From Variovorax paradoxus NBRC 15149 (GTDB lineage Bacteria > Pseudomonadota > Gammaproteobacteria > Burkholderiales > Burkholderiaceae_C), in NCBI RefSeq assembly GCF_001591365.1, contig NZ_BCUT01000002.1:744001-808000 (forward strand): 64,000 nt of DNA. Reading direction: 5' to 3'. Below, piece after piece: positions 52,407 to 61,033 of this stretch; position 1 is the stretch's first letter, and the number at the start of each line of letters is the position of its first letter. A program made the position numbers and the translations under genes. The notes under the pieces were generated by a model, which worked only from the letters and a program-made list of their open reading frames with translations, was not told where the DNA came from and made no database searches.

Positions 52407-53927
52407 ATGGAAGTTCTGAACAACCTCGCGTTCGGTTTCTCGCACGCCCTGACCTGGCACAACCTGATGTACTGCGCCATCGGCTGCACCGTGGGAACAC
52501 TGGTGGGCCTGCTGCCGGGCCTCGGGCCGCTGGCCACCATCAGCCTGCTGCTGCCGCTGACCTATTCCATTCCGACCACCGGCGCGCTGATCATGCTGGC
52601 CGGCATCTACTACGGTGCGCAGTACGGCGACAGCGTGAGCGCAATCACGATGAAGATCCCGCATGCGAGCAGCATCGTGGCCTGCATCGACGGCTACGCG
52701 ATGACGCTCAAGGGGCAGACCGGCCTGGCGCTGTTCACGGCCGGCTTCTCCAGCTTCATCGGCGGCACGGTCTCGATCCTGGTGCTGTCGTTCCTTGCGC
52801 CCGTGCTGGGCGAGGTCGCCTTCCTGTTCGGCCCGGCGGACTACGTCGCGATGATGCTGGTGGGCTTCGTGTGCGTGAGCTTCGTCACCACCGGCAGCCT
52901 GCTGAACGGCCTGGCGATGTGCATGATCGGCGTGCTGCTCGGCACCATCGGCACCGACGTGAACAGCGGCATGGCGCGCTTCACCATGGACATGCCTTTC
53001 CTGACCGATGGCGTTGGCATCGTGAGCATCGCGCTCGGCTGCTTCGGCATTGCCGAGATCACGAAGAACCTCGACTCCCGCGAGGAACGCTCGCCCTTCA
53101 ACGGCAAGATCAATCTCATCCCCACCTGGGCGGAGTTCAAGCGGATCATCCCCAGCGCGCTGCGCGGCAGCGTGATCGGCTCGTTCCTGGGCATCCTGCC
53201 CGGCGGCGGCCCCACCATCGCGCAGTTCGCGGCCTACGCGCTCGACAAGAAGGTCAGCAAGTACAAGCACGAGATCGGCACCGGCTGCATCGAAGGCGTG
53301 GCCGGCCAGGCCGCAGCCGACGAAGCGGCGGCGCGCACGAGCTTCATCCCGCTGATGAGCATCGGCATTCCCGAGAACGCCGTGATGGCGTTGATGCTGG
53401 CGGCCTTCATCATCAAGGGCATCCAGCCGGGTCCCAACATGATCGCGAGCCACCCGGAGCTGTTCTGGGGCCTGGTGGCCAGTATGTGGATCGGCAACGT
53501 GTTCCTGCTGGTGCTGAACGTGCCGCTGGTGCGCTACTGGCTCTCGGTGTTCAAGATTCCGTACAGCGTGCTGTTCCCGTCGATCCTGTTCTTCTGCTGC
53601 ATCGGCACCTACAGCGTCAACAACAACCTGGACGACGTGTTCATCACCGCCGCCTTCGGTTTCATGGGCTACATGTTCATGCGGCTCGAGCTCGACGCCG
53701 CGCCGCTGATGCTCGGCTTCATCCTCGGGCCGATGCTCGAAGAGAACTTCCGCCGCGCGATGCTGCTGAGCCGCGGAAGCTTCGGCACCTTCGTGTCGCG
53801 CCCCATCAGCGGCACCTTGCTGAGCCTGATCGGCGTCTTCGTCGTGTGGCAGGTGGTTTCGTTCGTGCTGCAGGCCCGAAAGAAGATCGTCATTGCGCCG
53901 CCCGTGGCACTGGAGCCGCAGGAGTAG
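52407..53927 (+). CDS. tctA: TctA-like large membrane subunit of a TTT transporter
   Basis: 506 residues, TctA family: glycine-rich GTLVGLLPGLGPLATISLLLP near residue 31-50, AAADEAAARTSFIPLMSIGIPENAV, about 12 helices. Takes up carboxylates with a periplasmic TctC/Bug protein. No tctC adjoins; unlinked Bug genes are at 61034 and 62050. Confidence 0.92.
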   Translation: MEVLNNLAFGFSHALTWHNLMYCAIGCTVGTLVGLLPGLGPLATISLLLPLTYSIPTTGALIMLAGIYYGAQYGDSVSAITMKIPHASSIVACIDGYAMTLKGQTGLALFTAGFSSFIGGTVSILVLSFLAPVLGEVAFLFGPADYVAMMLVGFVCVSFVTTGSLLNGLAMCMIGVLLGTIGTDVNSGMARFTMDMPFLTDGVGIVSIALGCFGIAEITKNLDSREERSPFNGKINLIPTWAEFKRIIPSALRGSVIGSFLGILPGGGPTIAQFAAYALDKKVSKYKHEIGTGCIEGVAGQAAADEAAARTSFIPLMSIGIPENAVMALMLAAFIIKGIQPGPNMIASHPELFWGLVASMWIGNVFLLVLNVPLVRYWLSVFKIPYSVLFPSILFFCCIGTYSVNNNLDDVFITAAFGFMGYMFMRLELDAAPLMLGFILGPMLEENFRRAMLLSRGSFGTFVSRPISGTLLSLIGVFVVWQVVSFVLQARKKIVIAPPVALEPQE

Positions 53928-53975
53928 CAGCGAAAAAAAAGCGGGGCAATCTGGCAAGGACCCTGAGGCCTTTGC

Positions 53976-54004
53976 TTGCCCCGGCACGGCGCGTTGAATA
54001 GACT
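53976..54004 (+). promoter_or_regulatory. Promoter of the stress-protein gene and small ORF (copy 2)
   Basis: TTGCCC at 53976-53981 and TAGACT at 53999-54004, 17-base spacer, identical layout to copy 1. Confidence 0.6.
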
Positions 54005-54011
54005 TGGCGCC

Positions 54012-54134
54012 ATGTCGACCACCCTCGCCGCCTTCACCCACGCCCTTGCTGCGGCGCTGCTCATTGCAGCGGCGTGCGCGCGTGCACGCGTGGCCTTGAA
54101 GGCGGGCCGCAGGCAACTGCCCGCACATCCCTAG
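54012..54134 (+). CDS. Small leader ORF, 40 codons (copy 2)
   Basis: Encodes MSTTLAAFTHALAAALLIAA followed by ACARARVALKAGRRQLPAHP. Reading frame kept despite indels relative to copy 1 (two extra residues), a sign that it is or was translated. ATG again seven bases after the -10. Confidence 0.55.
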   Translation: MSTTLAAFTHALAAALLIAAACARARVALKAGRRQLPAHP

Positions 54135-54183
54135 GCCCGGCGGTCGCTTCCTTCTTCTTCAGCGCAACCATCCACCGCCGGGC
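54135..54183 (+). promoter_or_regulatory. Conserved 5'-leader hairpin (copy 2)
   Basis: Arms GCCCGGCGGT and ACCGCCGGGC identical to copy 1; the loop is 8 bases shorter but still pyrimidine-rich, so arms are conserved while the loop length drifts. Confidence 0.65.
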
Positions 54184-54247
54184 ACCAGTCCCGCGCGGCC
54201 GCGGCCGCCGTCGTCCACCGACGGGTCCGCACGAATGGAGTGCGTCA

Positions 54248-55306
54248 ATGCATGCAGCAACGATCCACGGCGAGCGCACGCTCACCGACCTTGACTTCGC
54301 CCGCCTGAACAAGCGGCCCGGGACCAACCACCTGCCGAGCCTCGCGGACCTCCGGGACTCGGCCGAAGCGAGCGGCGACTGCACCACCATTCTTGCCGTG
54401 ACCGACCTCGCTGCGCGTTCGGAGCCTGCCCTCTCGCGCGCCGCCTGCCTGGCTGCCGAGCACCATGCCAGCCTGGAACTGCTCTATGCGGCCGCGCCCG
54501 GCGAGCCTCCCTGCCCCCGCGCCGCGTCGCGGCTGGCGCACCAGGCATTGCAGCTCGGCCAGCGCCATGGGCTGCGCGTGCGCACGACGAACCCGATGGC
54601 CAGCACACCGGAGCACGTGGCAAGCGCAGCGCGTGGCGCGGATCTGCTGGTCATGGGTGCCATGCCCCGGGAGCGGAGCCTGCTGGCCTTTGTGCGCGGC
54701 CAATGGACCGAGCGCCTCTTGCGGAGGGTCCAGCGTCCCATGCTCGTGGTGCGGCAGCAGGCCGAGGGGCCTTACCGGCGCCTGCTCGTCGCCATCGATT
54801 TCACGCAGGCTTCGCGCATCCTGGTGGAGCGCGCGTTCGCCCTCAACGGATCGGCGCAGATCGACCTGTTCCACGCCATCAGCACGATCAACGAGCGCAA
54901 GCTGCGCAGCGCCGACGTTCCCGAGCACGTGGTCAGGGCCTACAGGCAGGAGTGCATGCGGTACGCACGGGACCAGATCGTGCGGTTCACGGATTCCACC
55001 GATGCCCGCAGGAACCGCGTGTCCTGGGCCATCGGCCGCGGCGATCCGGCCCGGCAGGCCGTGGTCCAGCAGCAGCACAGCGGCGCCGAGCTGCTCGTTG
55101 TCGGCAAGCATCCGGCCTCGGCGATGTCCGACTTCGTCTTCCGCAGCGTGGCCCAGCGCGTGCTGCGCCATGCCGCCGGCGATGTCCTGATCGTTCCTCA
55201 CAACCCCCAGGCGGCGACGAAGGCAGCGGCCCTCGAGCGGCTCGGCGGTGGACGGCGGATGACCCGGCGCGTGCGCGCGGGTGCATCTTGCTCGAACGAG
55301 GGATGA
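54248..55306 (+). CDS. Tandem universal stress protein with Rnk-like N-terminus
   Basis: 352 residues. Residues 1-38 (HAATIHGERTLTDLDFARLN, LPSLADLRDSAEA) repeat the Rnk-like N-terminus. From residue ~43 two UspA domains follow: TTILAVTDLAARSEPALSRA ... LLVMGAMPRERSL..PMLVVRQ, then RLLVAIDFTQASRILVERAF ... LLVVGKHPASAMSD..DVLIVPHNP. The ATP-loop GxxG residues are partly kept in the second domain. The chimera probably arose with the 420-bp duplication. Same GGAG-spaced start as rnk. Confidence 0.85.
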   Translation: MHAATIHGERTLTDLDFARLNKRPGTNHLPSLADLRDSAEASGDCTTILAVTDLAARSEPALSRAACLAAEHHASLELLYAAAPGEPPCPRAASRLAHQALQLGQRHGLRVRTTNPMASTPEHVASAARGADLLVMGAMPRERSLLAFVRGQWTERLLRRVQRPMLVVRQQAEGPYRRLLVAIDFTQASRILVERAFALNGSAQIDLFHAISTINERKLRSADVPEHVVRAYRQECMRYARDQIVRFTDSTDARRNRVSWAIGRGDPARQAVVQQQHSGAELLVVGKHPASAMSDFVFRSVAQRVLRHAAGDVLIVPHNPQAATKAAALERLGGGRRMTRRVRAGASCSNEG

Positions 55307-55602
55307 ATATCTTTGGATGAGACCGCCTCACCGCCGATAGCCTGCTTGCCTCCGCGTCGGCATGAAGTACTTGCCACGCCGGTTCTGCGCGCGGAAAAAT
55401 TTCGTTCTTAGACGAAAATGACGATGTAATGGATCGAACACCACCTGAGCGCCGACGAGCACGAGGATCTGTATGTCGACTGCCTCAAGCGGCTTCGCGG
55501 CGACATTCGACAGTGGCTGTAACTCGGCGGGTGACGCGCGCACGCAGGATGCGGACACCGCTCGGGCGGTGGGTTATTGGCAGGACTGGCCGCAGAGAGC
55601 AG
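55307..55602 (+). other. Gap with possible broken toxin upstream of HigA-like gene
   Basis: One frame at 55437-55524 reads HHLSADEHEDLYVDCLKRLR and stops; no intact toxin gene is seen. A partner of the antitoxin-like gene at 55603 would be expected here. Confidence 0.3.
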
Positions 55603-55917
55603 ATGATGAAAAGTAAAGCCCATGACGACGCGATGGCCGAGCTGTATCGAGACGATCCTGCGTTCGCGCTCGAAGTCATCAACGCAATCCTCGAAGACGG
55701 CGACCCGGCCGAGTTGCTGATCGTGTTGCGGCAGATGGCGCAAGTTTTGGGTGGGATTCAGGCCGTTGCCGAGCAGGCCCACCTGAACCCGACACAGCTT
55801 TATCGGACGCTTTCTCCGAAGGGGAATCCGGCGCTCAGCAGCTTGTCGGCCATTCTGAAGGCAATGGGGTTGCGGCTGGCAGTCCAGCCGCTGGCTGCGT
55901 CGGCACACGCCACCTGA
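55603..55917 (+). CDS. Addiction-module antidote (HigA/DNA-binding) protein
   Basis: 104 residues from the first of two adjacent ATGs. C-terminal helix-turn-helix (VLGGIQAVAEQAHLNPTQLYRTLSPKGNPALSSLSAILKAMGLRLAVQP), a form typical of antitoxins paired with Gp49/RelE-type toxins; here the toxin seems absent, so it may be an orphan. Confidence 0.72.
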   Translation: MMKSKAHDDAMAELYRDDPAFALEVINAILEDGDPAELLIVLRQMAQVLGGIQAVAEQAHLNPTQLYRTLSPKGNPALSSLSAILKAMGLRLAVQPLAASAHAT

Positions 55918-55998
55918 GCGCGTCTTGTCGCCCCAAGGTGGATGGGGTCTGCGAACCGTCTTGGCAAAATCGCAGGCTGCCTCATTTTCTTCACGACG

Positions 55999-56059
55999 CG
56001 GAGAACACATTGACATCCATCCCGACGGCCGCCGAATGCGGGCGCTTCCAAAAATGCGA
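55999..56059 (+). repeat. Short duplication, copy 2 (upstream of RlmN-like gene)
   Basis: Copy of the CusF-like gene's tail (48791-48850), now out of a gene context: GAGAACACATTGACATCCAT and GCCGAATGCGGGCGCTTCCA. It ends 43 bases before the RlmN-like ATG. Confidence 0.75.
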
Positions 56060-56102
56060 CCGAGACACGGCCGGGACGAGGCGGCACCAAAATGACCCAC
56101 GC

Positions 56103-57158
56103 ATGCGAATCCACGACCTGAAACAACGACTGCGGGAAGCCGGTGCAGGCCCCAGCCACGAGCAGCGCATCCTGCGGCTGTGGTCCCACGCGCTGCCGCG
56201 CAACAGCGGCAGGCGCCTGCCGGCGAGCTTCTTTCCGTCGTCGCTGCTGGCGGCCCTGCCCGCCATCGAAGCGGAGCTTGCAGGCCTGGCGCGCATCCAC
56301 GCGGTGCATCCCGGTGCCGATGGTTCCGAGCGGCTGCTGGTTGCGCTGGCGGACGGCCAGACGGTGGAGAGCGTGCTGCTGCCGCGGGATGGCCTGTGCG
56401 TCTCGTCGCAAGTGGGTTGCGCGGTCGGATGCCGGTTCTGCATGACGGGCCGCGACGGGTTGCTGCGCCAGGTGGGCAGCGCCGAGATCATTGCCCAGGT
56501 CGCGCTCGCGCGCATGCGCCGGCCGGTGCGCAAGGTGGTGTTCATGGGCATGGGCGAGCCGGCCCACAACCTGGACAACGTGATGGAGGCGATCGAGCTG
56601 CTCGGCACGGTCGGCAACATCGGCCACAAGAACCTGGTGTTCTCCACGGTGGGCGATCCGCGCGCGTTCGAAAGGCTGCAGCAGGCGCGTGTCAGGCCCG
56701 CGCTGGCGCTCTCCTTGCACACCACCAAGGCCGGCCTGCGCAAGAAGCTGCTGCCGCGCGCGCCGAACATGACGCCCGAGGAACTGGTCGGCGCAGGCGA
56801 GCGCTACGCCCGGGCCACCGGCTATCCGATCCAGTACCAGTGGACGTTGCTGGACGGCGTCAACGACGGGCCCGAGGAGATCGACGGCATCGTGAGGCTG
56901 CTCTCCGGCAAGTTCGGCGTGCTGAACATGATTCCCTTCAACGCCGTGGAGGGCGTGGCCTTCAGCCGTCCGTCGCTGGAGCGCTGCGAGCAGATGGCGC
57001 GCACGTTGCATCAGCGCGGCATCCTGACCAAGCTGCGCCATTCGGCCGGCCAGGATGTCGACGGCGGCTGCGGCCAGCTGCGGGCGCGCGCGGCCGAGGC
57101 AAGGGTGGTGCCGATTCGGTTCGCTCAGCCGAGCGAGGCCACCCAATCCCAGACCTGA
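56103..57158 (+). CDS. RlmN-like radical SAM RNA methyltransferase
   Basis: 351 residues from ATG 56103. Radical SAM motif CAVGCRFCMTG (CxxxCxxC), MGMGEPAHNLDNV, LSLHT and the C-terminal FxxLRHSAGQDVDGGCGQL with the second catalytic Cys. RlmN methylates A2503 of 23S rRNA and A37 of some tRNAs. Sequence features near GRDGLLRQ and the shorter length make a paralogue of the housekeeping rlmN possible. The last 34 bases overlap the convergent hydrolase gene. Confidence 0.85.
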   Translation: MRIHDLKQRLREAGAGPSHEQRILRLWSHALPRNSGRRLPASFFPSSLLAALPAIEAELAGLARIHAVHPGADGSERLLVALADGQTVESVLLPRDGLCVSSQVGCAVGCRFCMTGRDGLLRQVGSAEIIAQVALARMRRPVRKVVFMGMGEPAHNLDNVMEAIELLGTVGNIGHKNLVFSTVGDPRAFERLQQARVRPALALSLHTTKAGLRKKLLPRAPNMTPEELVGAGERYARATGYPIQYQWTLLDGVNDGPEEIDGIVRLLSGKFGVLNMIPFNAVEGVAFSRPSLERCEQMARTLHQRGILTKLRHSAGQDVDGGCGQLRARAAEARVVPIRFAQPSEATQSQT

Positions 57159-57883
57159 GCAGGCGCCTCGACCATCACGTTGTGGCCGTGCGGCCCGAGC
57201 TCGCGCGCATCGGGGTCGATCTCGCGGGTCTGCGCCGTCGTGACCAGCGCGTCGTGTTGCCCGCGGGCAAGGTGGACCGGGCAGCGCGCGAGCGCCGCCA
57301 GTTCGGGCACCGGCGGCTTGCCCACGGCATGGGCCCGGGGATCCATCGCAAGACGCCAGCCGTCGTTATCGCGCGCAATGCCTCGTGCAGCGACGGCTGC
57401 CGCCGCATCGGCGATTCCGGCCAGGCCGCAGACCTTGAGGTACCTGTCCCACGCTTCTTCTTCCGTGGAAAATTTCTTCGTCGGCTGTAGCGCCAGCGCC
57501 TCCATGCGGCGCAGCTCGTCGTCGCTCCACGCGAGCTTGATGCCGGCCGCGAACACCCGGTGCGGCGCGACGCCGAACCAGCCCGTGGCCAGCGCGAGCG
57601 CGATCACCCCGCCGAGCGAATGCCCGAGCACCACGAGCCGGCCCTCGGGACGGATGTGCGGCAGCACGGCGCGCGCCACGCTGGCGGCGTACTGGCCGAT
57701 GGCATAGGAGTCCTGCCGGTCGGACCGGCCGTGGCCCGGCAGGTCGGGCACGAGCCAGCGGCCGCTCCAGCGGGCACCGGCCTCGGCGCACATGGGCGAC
57801 CACACCGCGCCGGTGGCGCCCATTCCGTGCAGCATGAGGAGCAGGTCCGGGCCTTCGCTGCCTTGTTCGATGTACATGTCCAT
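57125..57883 (-). CDS. Alpha/beta hydrolase
   Basis: 252 residues (a second ATG two codons in is possible). Oxyanion LMLHGMGATGAVW, nucleophile elbow GHSLGG (Ser near residue 93), acid in GQHDALV and His in GPHGHNVMVEAP. Substrate unknown. Confidence 0.9.
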   Translation of the reverse strand: MDMYIEQGSEGPDLLLMLHGMGATGAVWSPMCAEAGARWSGRWLVPDLPGHGRSDRQDSYAIGQYAASVARAVLPHIRPEGRLVVLGHSLGGVIALALATGWFGVAPHRVFAAGIKLAWSDDELRRMEALALQPTKKFSTEEEAWDRYLKVCGLAGIADAAAAVAARGIARDNDGWRLAMDPRAHAVGKPPVPELAALARCPVHLARGQHDALVTTAQTREIDPDARELGPHGHNVMVEAPAQVWDWVASLG

Positions 57884-57958
57884 TGCCTCCGTCGCATCTG
57901 CGACGGCGCAAGAATACTTGCCTCTGCGGGCTTTGCGTGCGGCGCCGGATACCTTCGG

Positions 57959-58348
57959 CTACTCGAACGCGATCTCTGCAACAAGTGGCGAGTCGGGCTC
58001 CTTGCCCAGCGCATTGGCGAGCGTGCTGCCCTGGCGGAACCAATAGCGGCAGCCGGTTCGGGTGAGCATCGTGACGCACATCAAGCCATCGGTCTGGACC
58101 ACCCATGTGCCCGAGGCGCTGCCCGGTCCGCTCTTGTTGGCGAACTCGACGCGGCCGTCAGGCCGAAAGATCCAGTGCGACACCATGCCCGTCGACCGGT
58201 TCCTCGACTCGATGCCCTTGTCGATGAGCACGCTCTCGATCTCGGCCTTGCCCAGGTAGACGCGTTCCTCGGCTGCGGTCACGTGGGCGATCGGTGGGAA
58301 GAGCGCCATCGCGCTGAAGAACATCGAGCAGAAGATTCGCACTTGCAT
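57959..58348 (-). CDS. Small secreted protein of unknown function
   Basis: 129 residues with a signal peptide (residues 1-25, ending VTAAE). Mature part has SHWIFRPDGRVEFANKSGPG and two Cys (CVTMLTRTGCRYWFRQGS) that may pair. Resembles small periplasmic DUF proteins; not recognised. Divergent from the CadC-like gene. Confidence 0.6.
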   Translation of the reverse strand: MQVRIFCSMFFSAMALFPPIAHVTAAEERVYLGKAEIESVLIDKGIESRNRSTGMVSHWIFRPDGRVEFANKSGPGSASGTWVVQTDGLMCVTMLTRTGCRYWFRQGSTLANALGKEPDSPLVAEIAFE

Positions 58349-58588
58349 GATTCGCTCCGATCGAGCACATGGGTACCTACGCGATGAGCTCCCCGAACCT
58401 GCGGCGAATGCCACCCATCCACGATAGGCGAAGCACGCAGCTTCTTCAGGACCGAACTGCGAAGATGTGGCGATGATTTCGCGAAGAGAAAATCCTTCAT
58501 GGCCTTCCGGAGCGAAGCAAACAGGAACAGAATCTCCGAGCGGTTCGCTGTGTTCAATGCCACTGCGGCAATCTCGAGAGATGCGTCC

Positions 58589-59155
58589 ATGTACGAACGG
58601 CAACCACCAGCCAATGAGCGAGATCCGCTCGCATCCGCAAGCTTGCGGGGCCGAGCGGGAGTCGCAACAGCGGTTCAGTTCGCGGGCTTCGAGTTCGACT
58701 TCGAACGCGGCCAGCTGCGCCAGGGTGGCAGGCTGATCCCGCTCAGCCCCAAGCCCGATGCGCTGCTGCGCTTCTTCCTCGCCAATCCCCAGCGCCTCAT
58801 CGGCAAGACGGAGTTGATGGACAGCCTGTGGCCGGACGTGGTGGTCACGCACGACTCGCTCGTGCATTGCATCGGCGAACTGCGCAGCCGCCTGGGCGAT
58901 CACGGCGCGACATTGATTGCGACATCGCCGCGGCGCGGCTACATGTTCGACGCCGAGGTGCTGCCCGTGCAGCTCGATCGCGCGGATCCACCCGCGCGCC
59001 GGCCGCAAGCAGCGGCGGCGCCGGTGCAGCGGAGCCGATGGCTCTCGGTCGCCGCGCCGCTGTGCGTCAGTGCGATTGGCATTGCCCTCGCGATCTACAT
59101 GGCGTCGACACCCAGGCCGCGGCGCAGATCGCCGGGCAAGCTTCCATCACGCTGA
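58589..59155 (+). CDS. CadC/ToxR-like membrane-bound regulator (short)
   Basis: 188 residues from ATG 58589 (an earlier ATG at 58499 adds 30 residues without domain content). OmpR-type winged helix at about 30-125 (QFAGFEFDFERGQLRQGGRL, LSPKPDALLRFFLANP, IGKTELMDSLWPDVVVTHDSLVHCIGELRSRL, IATSPRRGYMF). One membrane helix at about 152-172, then only ~16 residues outside. The periplasmic sensor domain of CadC is missing. Confidence 0.82.
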   Translation: MYERQPPANERDPLASASLRGRAGVATAVQFAGFEFDFERGQLRQGGRLIPLSPKPDALLRFFLANPQRLIGKTELMDSLWPDVVVTHDSLVHCIGELRSRLGDHGATLIATSPRRGYMFDAEVLPVQLDRADPPARRPQAAAAPVQRSRWLSVAAPLCVSAIGIALAIYMASTPRPRRRSPGKLPSR

Positions 59156-59178
59156 GGCTTCACGGCGCACGTCGCACT

Positions 59179-60951
59179 TCAACCAGCGAATGCCGCCTCG
59201 GGCAAGCCCCGCGCATCCGGCAGCTGAATGGCGAACAACGAACCGGACAGCGGCGCGGTCGCCAGTTGCTCCTCGCTCAGGCGCAAGGAGGCACTCGTGA
59301 CAAACAGCGTGTCCAGGTTGTCGCCCCCGAAGCAGCAGCTGGTGGGACGCGGAACCGGCACGCGCAGGCGCTGCATGAGCTGGCCTTCCGGCGAGAAGCG
59401 CGCGATCTGCCAGGCGTCCCAGAGGGCGACCCACAGGCAGCCCTGGTCGTCGACCGTCAGGCCGTCGGGCTTGCCGTCGGAGGCCGCGATGGTGATCAGC
59501 GGGCGCCGGTTGCCGACGGTTCCGCAGGCGAGGTCGAAGTCGTAGCGGTAGATGGTCTGGCGGTACGTGTCGGTGACGTACATGGTCTTGTTGTCGGGGC
59601 TCCAGCCAATGCCGTTGGGCACCGTGAAACCGGTGTCGACCTGCTTCCAGCTGCCGTTCGCCTCGATGCAGAACAGGTGGCCCCGGTTGGCCGCCGCGGC
59701 CATGTCCATCGAACCGACCCACAGGCGCCCGCGCCGGTCGCACTTGCCGTCGTTGTAGCGAACATTGGTGCGGCCCGCCTCGGGGTGGCAAAACGCCGTC
59801 AGCCGCCGTGTGGAGAGATCGAGCGCCATGACCCCCCCTGGCGTTGCAACCAGCAGGCCGCCGCTGGCCTTGGGCACGACCAGGCTCGCCATGGTTCCGA
59901 GCGGCGTCTCGGTGTCCACGCCCGTCGCGGCGTCGTAGCGGTGCACCGAGGGCGTGAGGATGTCGACCCAGTAGAGCGCGTTGTCGCGAGGCGACCACAT
60001 CGGTCCTTCGCCCAGCAGCGAACGCACTTCGCTCACGCAGCGCACTTCGACGGACGAGGTGGTTTCGGGCGGCGACTGGGTGGCAATGGACATGGCCTTG
60101 CCCGCCGCGCTGTGGGTGATGCTGCGGGCGGCGCCCATCAGCGCGGACGACAGGGTGTGGGCGCGCGCCGCGTCCAGCCGGCTCGCATCGGTGCAGATGG
60201 CGACGGCACCGATCGGGCGGCCTTCGTAGTCGAAGATCGGCGCGGCCACCGCCGCGCGATCCGGCGCGCGCTCGCCCTGCTCGATCGCATAGCCGCGTGC
60301 GCGCACCAGGTCGAATTCGGCATGCAGCTCGGTCGGCGTCACGATCGTGCGCGGCGTGAAGCGCTCCAGGTCGAGCGCCTGGATCAGCCGCCGCTGGCCC
60401 GAGGAATCGAGGTTCGCTGCAATCGCCTTGCCCGCCGCGGACGCATGCACCGGCAACCGCTGCCCGACCGCGGAGCGCGCGCTCGACGTCTCGTCCCCCG
60501 GCTCGCAGGCCAGGATGACCACGCACCTGCCATCGAGCACCGTGAGTTCGACGGTCTCGCCCAGCGCATCGCGCAGCCGCGCGAGCTCGTCCTGGGCCGC
60601 GACACGCAGATCGAACTCGCTCCATACGTCGTGCGCCAGCTCGAGCAGGCGCAGCCCGAGCTGGAAGGTCTTGTCGTAGGCGTTGTGCCGCAGCAGCCCT
60701 TCGCGCACCAGCGTCGCGAGGATGCGGTGCAGCGTGGCCTTGGGCAGGTCGCAGGCGCGCAGCAGCTCGGTGAAGGTCATCGGGCTGCGGCGTGCCGACA
60801 CGATGTTCAGCAGGTGCATCGCCTTTTCCAGCACGCCCAGGCCCGAAGCCGAAGGCTTGGCGGCGTCGGAGGCCTGGTGCTTCGTTTCGGTGGCCGGAGG
60901 CTGGGCTGCGCTGTCTCGCCGGGAGTCGGCTCCGGGGGTGCGACGTGTCAT
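59179..60951 (-). CDS. IclR regulator fused to SMP-30/gluconolactonase
   Basis: 590 residues, one frame. Residues ~38-290: IclR helix-turn-helix (FTELLRACDLPKATLHRILATLV) and effector domain (SARSAVGQRLPVHASAAGKAI, VRARGYAIEQGERAPD, GAVAICTDASRLD). Residues ~305-585: SMP-30 lactonase (LGEGPMWSPRDNALYWVDIL, NDGKCDRRGRLWVGSMD, PNGIGWSPDNKTMYVTDTY, DGLTVDDQGCLWVALW) with the metal ligands Glu, Asn, Asp in place. A regulator joined to a sugar-lactone hydrolase next to Bug and dgo-type genes suggests sugar-acid use. Confidence 0.88.
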   Translation of the reverse strand: MTRRTPGADSRRDSAAQPPATETKHQASDAAKPSASGLGVLEKAMHLLNIVSARRSPMTFTELLRACDLPKATLHRILATLVREGLLRHNAYDKTFQLGLRLLELAHDVWSEFDLRVAAQDELARLRDALGETVELTVLDGRCVVILACEPGDETSSARSAVGQRLPVHASAAGKAIAANLDSSGQRRLIQALDLERFTPRTIVTPTELHAEFDLVRARGYAIEQGERAPDRAAVAAPIFDYEGRPIGAVAICTDASRLDAARAHTLSSALMGAARSITHSAAGKAMSIATQSPPETTSSVEVRCVSEVRSLLGEGPMWSPRDNALYWVDILTPSVHRYDAATGVDTETPLGTMASLVVPKASGGLLVATPGGVMALDLSTRRLTAFCHPEAGRTNVRYNDGKCDRRGRLWVGSMDMAAAANRGHLFCIEANGSWKQVDTGFTVPNGIGWSPDNKTMYVTDTYRQTIYRYDFDLACGTVGNRRPLITIAASDGKPDGLTVDDQGCLWVALWDAWQIARFSPEGQLMQRLRVPVPRPTSCCFGGDNLDTLFVTSASLRLSEEQLATAPLSGSLFAIQLPDARGLPEAAFAG

Positions 60952-61033
60952 GGATGCGTGGAGAAGAGTTCCAGAGGCGGAACGTGCGCGGGATTCTAGT
61001 TCGGGCCCGCCGCGCGCCGGCCGCCGGCACGGC

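Larger units (their letters stand above)
53944..54365 (+). repeat. 420-bp duplication, copy 2
   Basis: Counterpart of 44588-45006: same promoter, small ORF, hairpin, and first codons of the downstream gene, here a universal stress protein. Confidence 0.9.

Noticed and set aside
60138..60323. Small ORFs inside the IclR-SMP30 fusion as separate genes
   Set aside because: They are other-frame shadows of a continuous, domain-rich frame.
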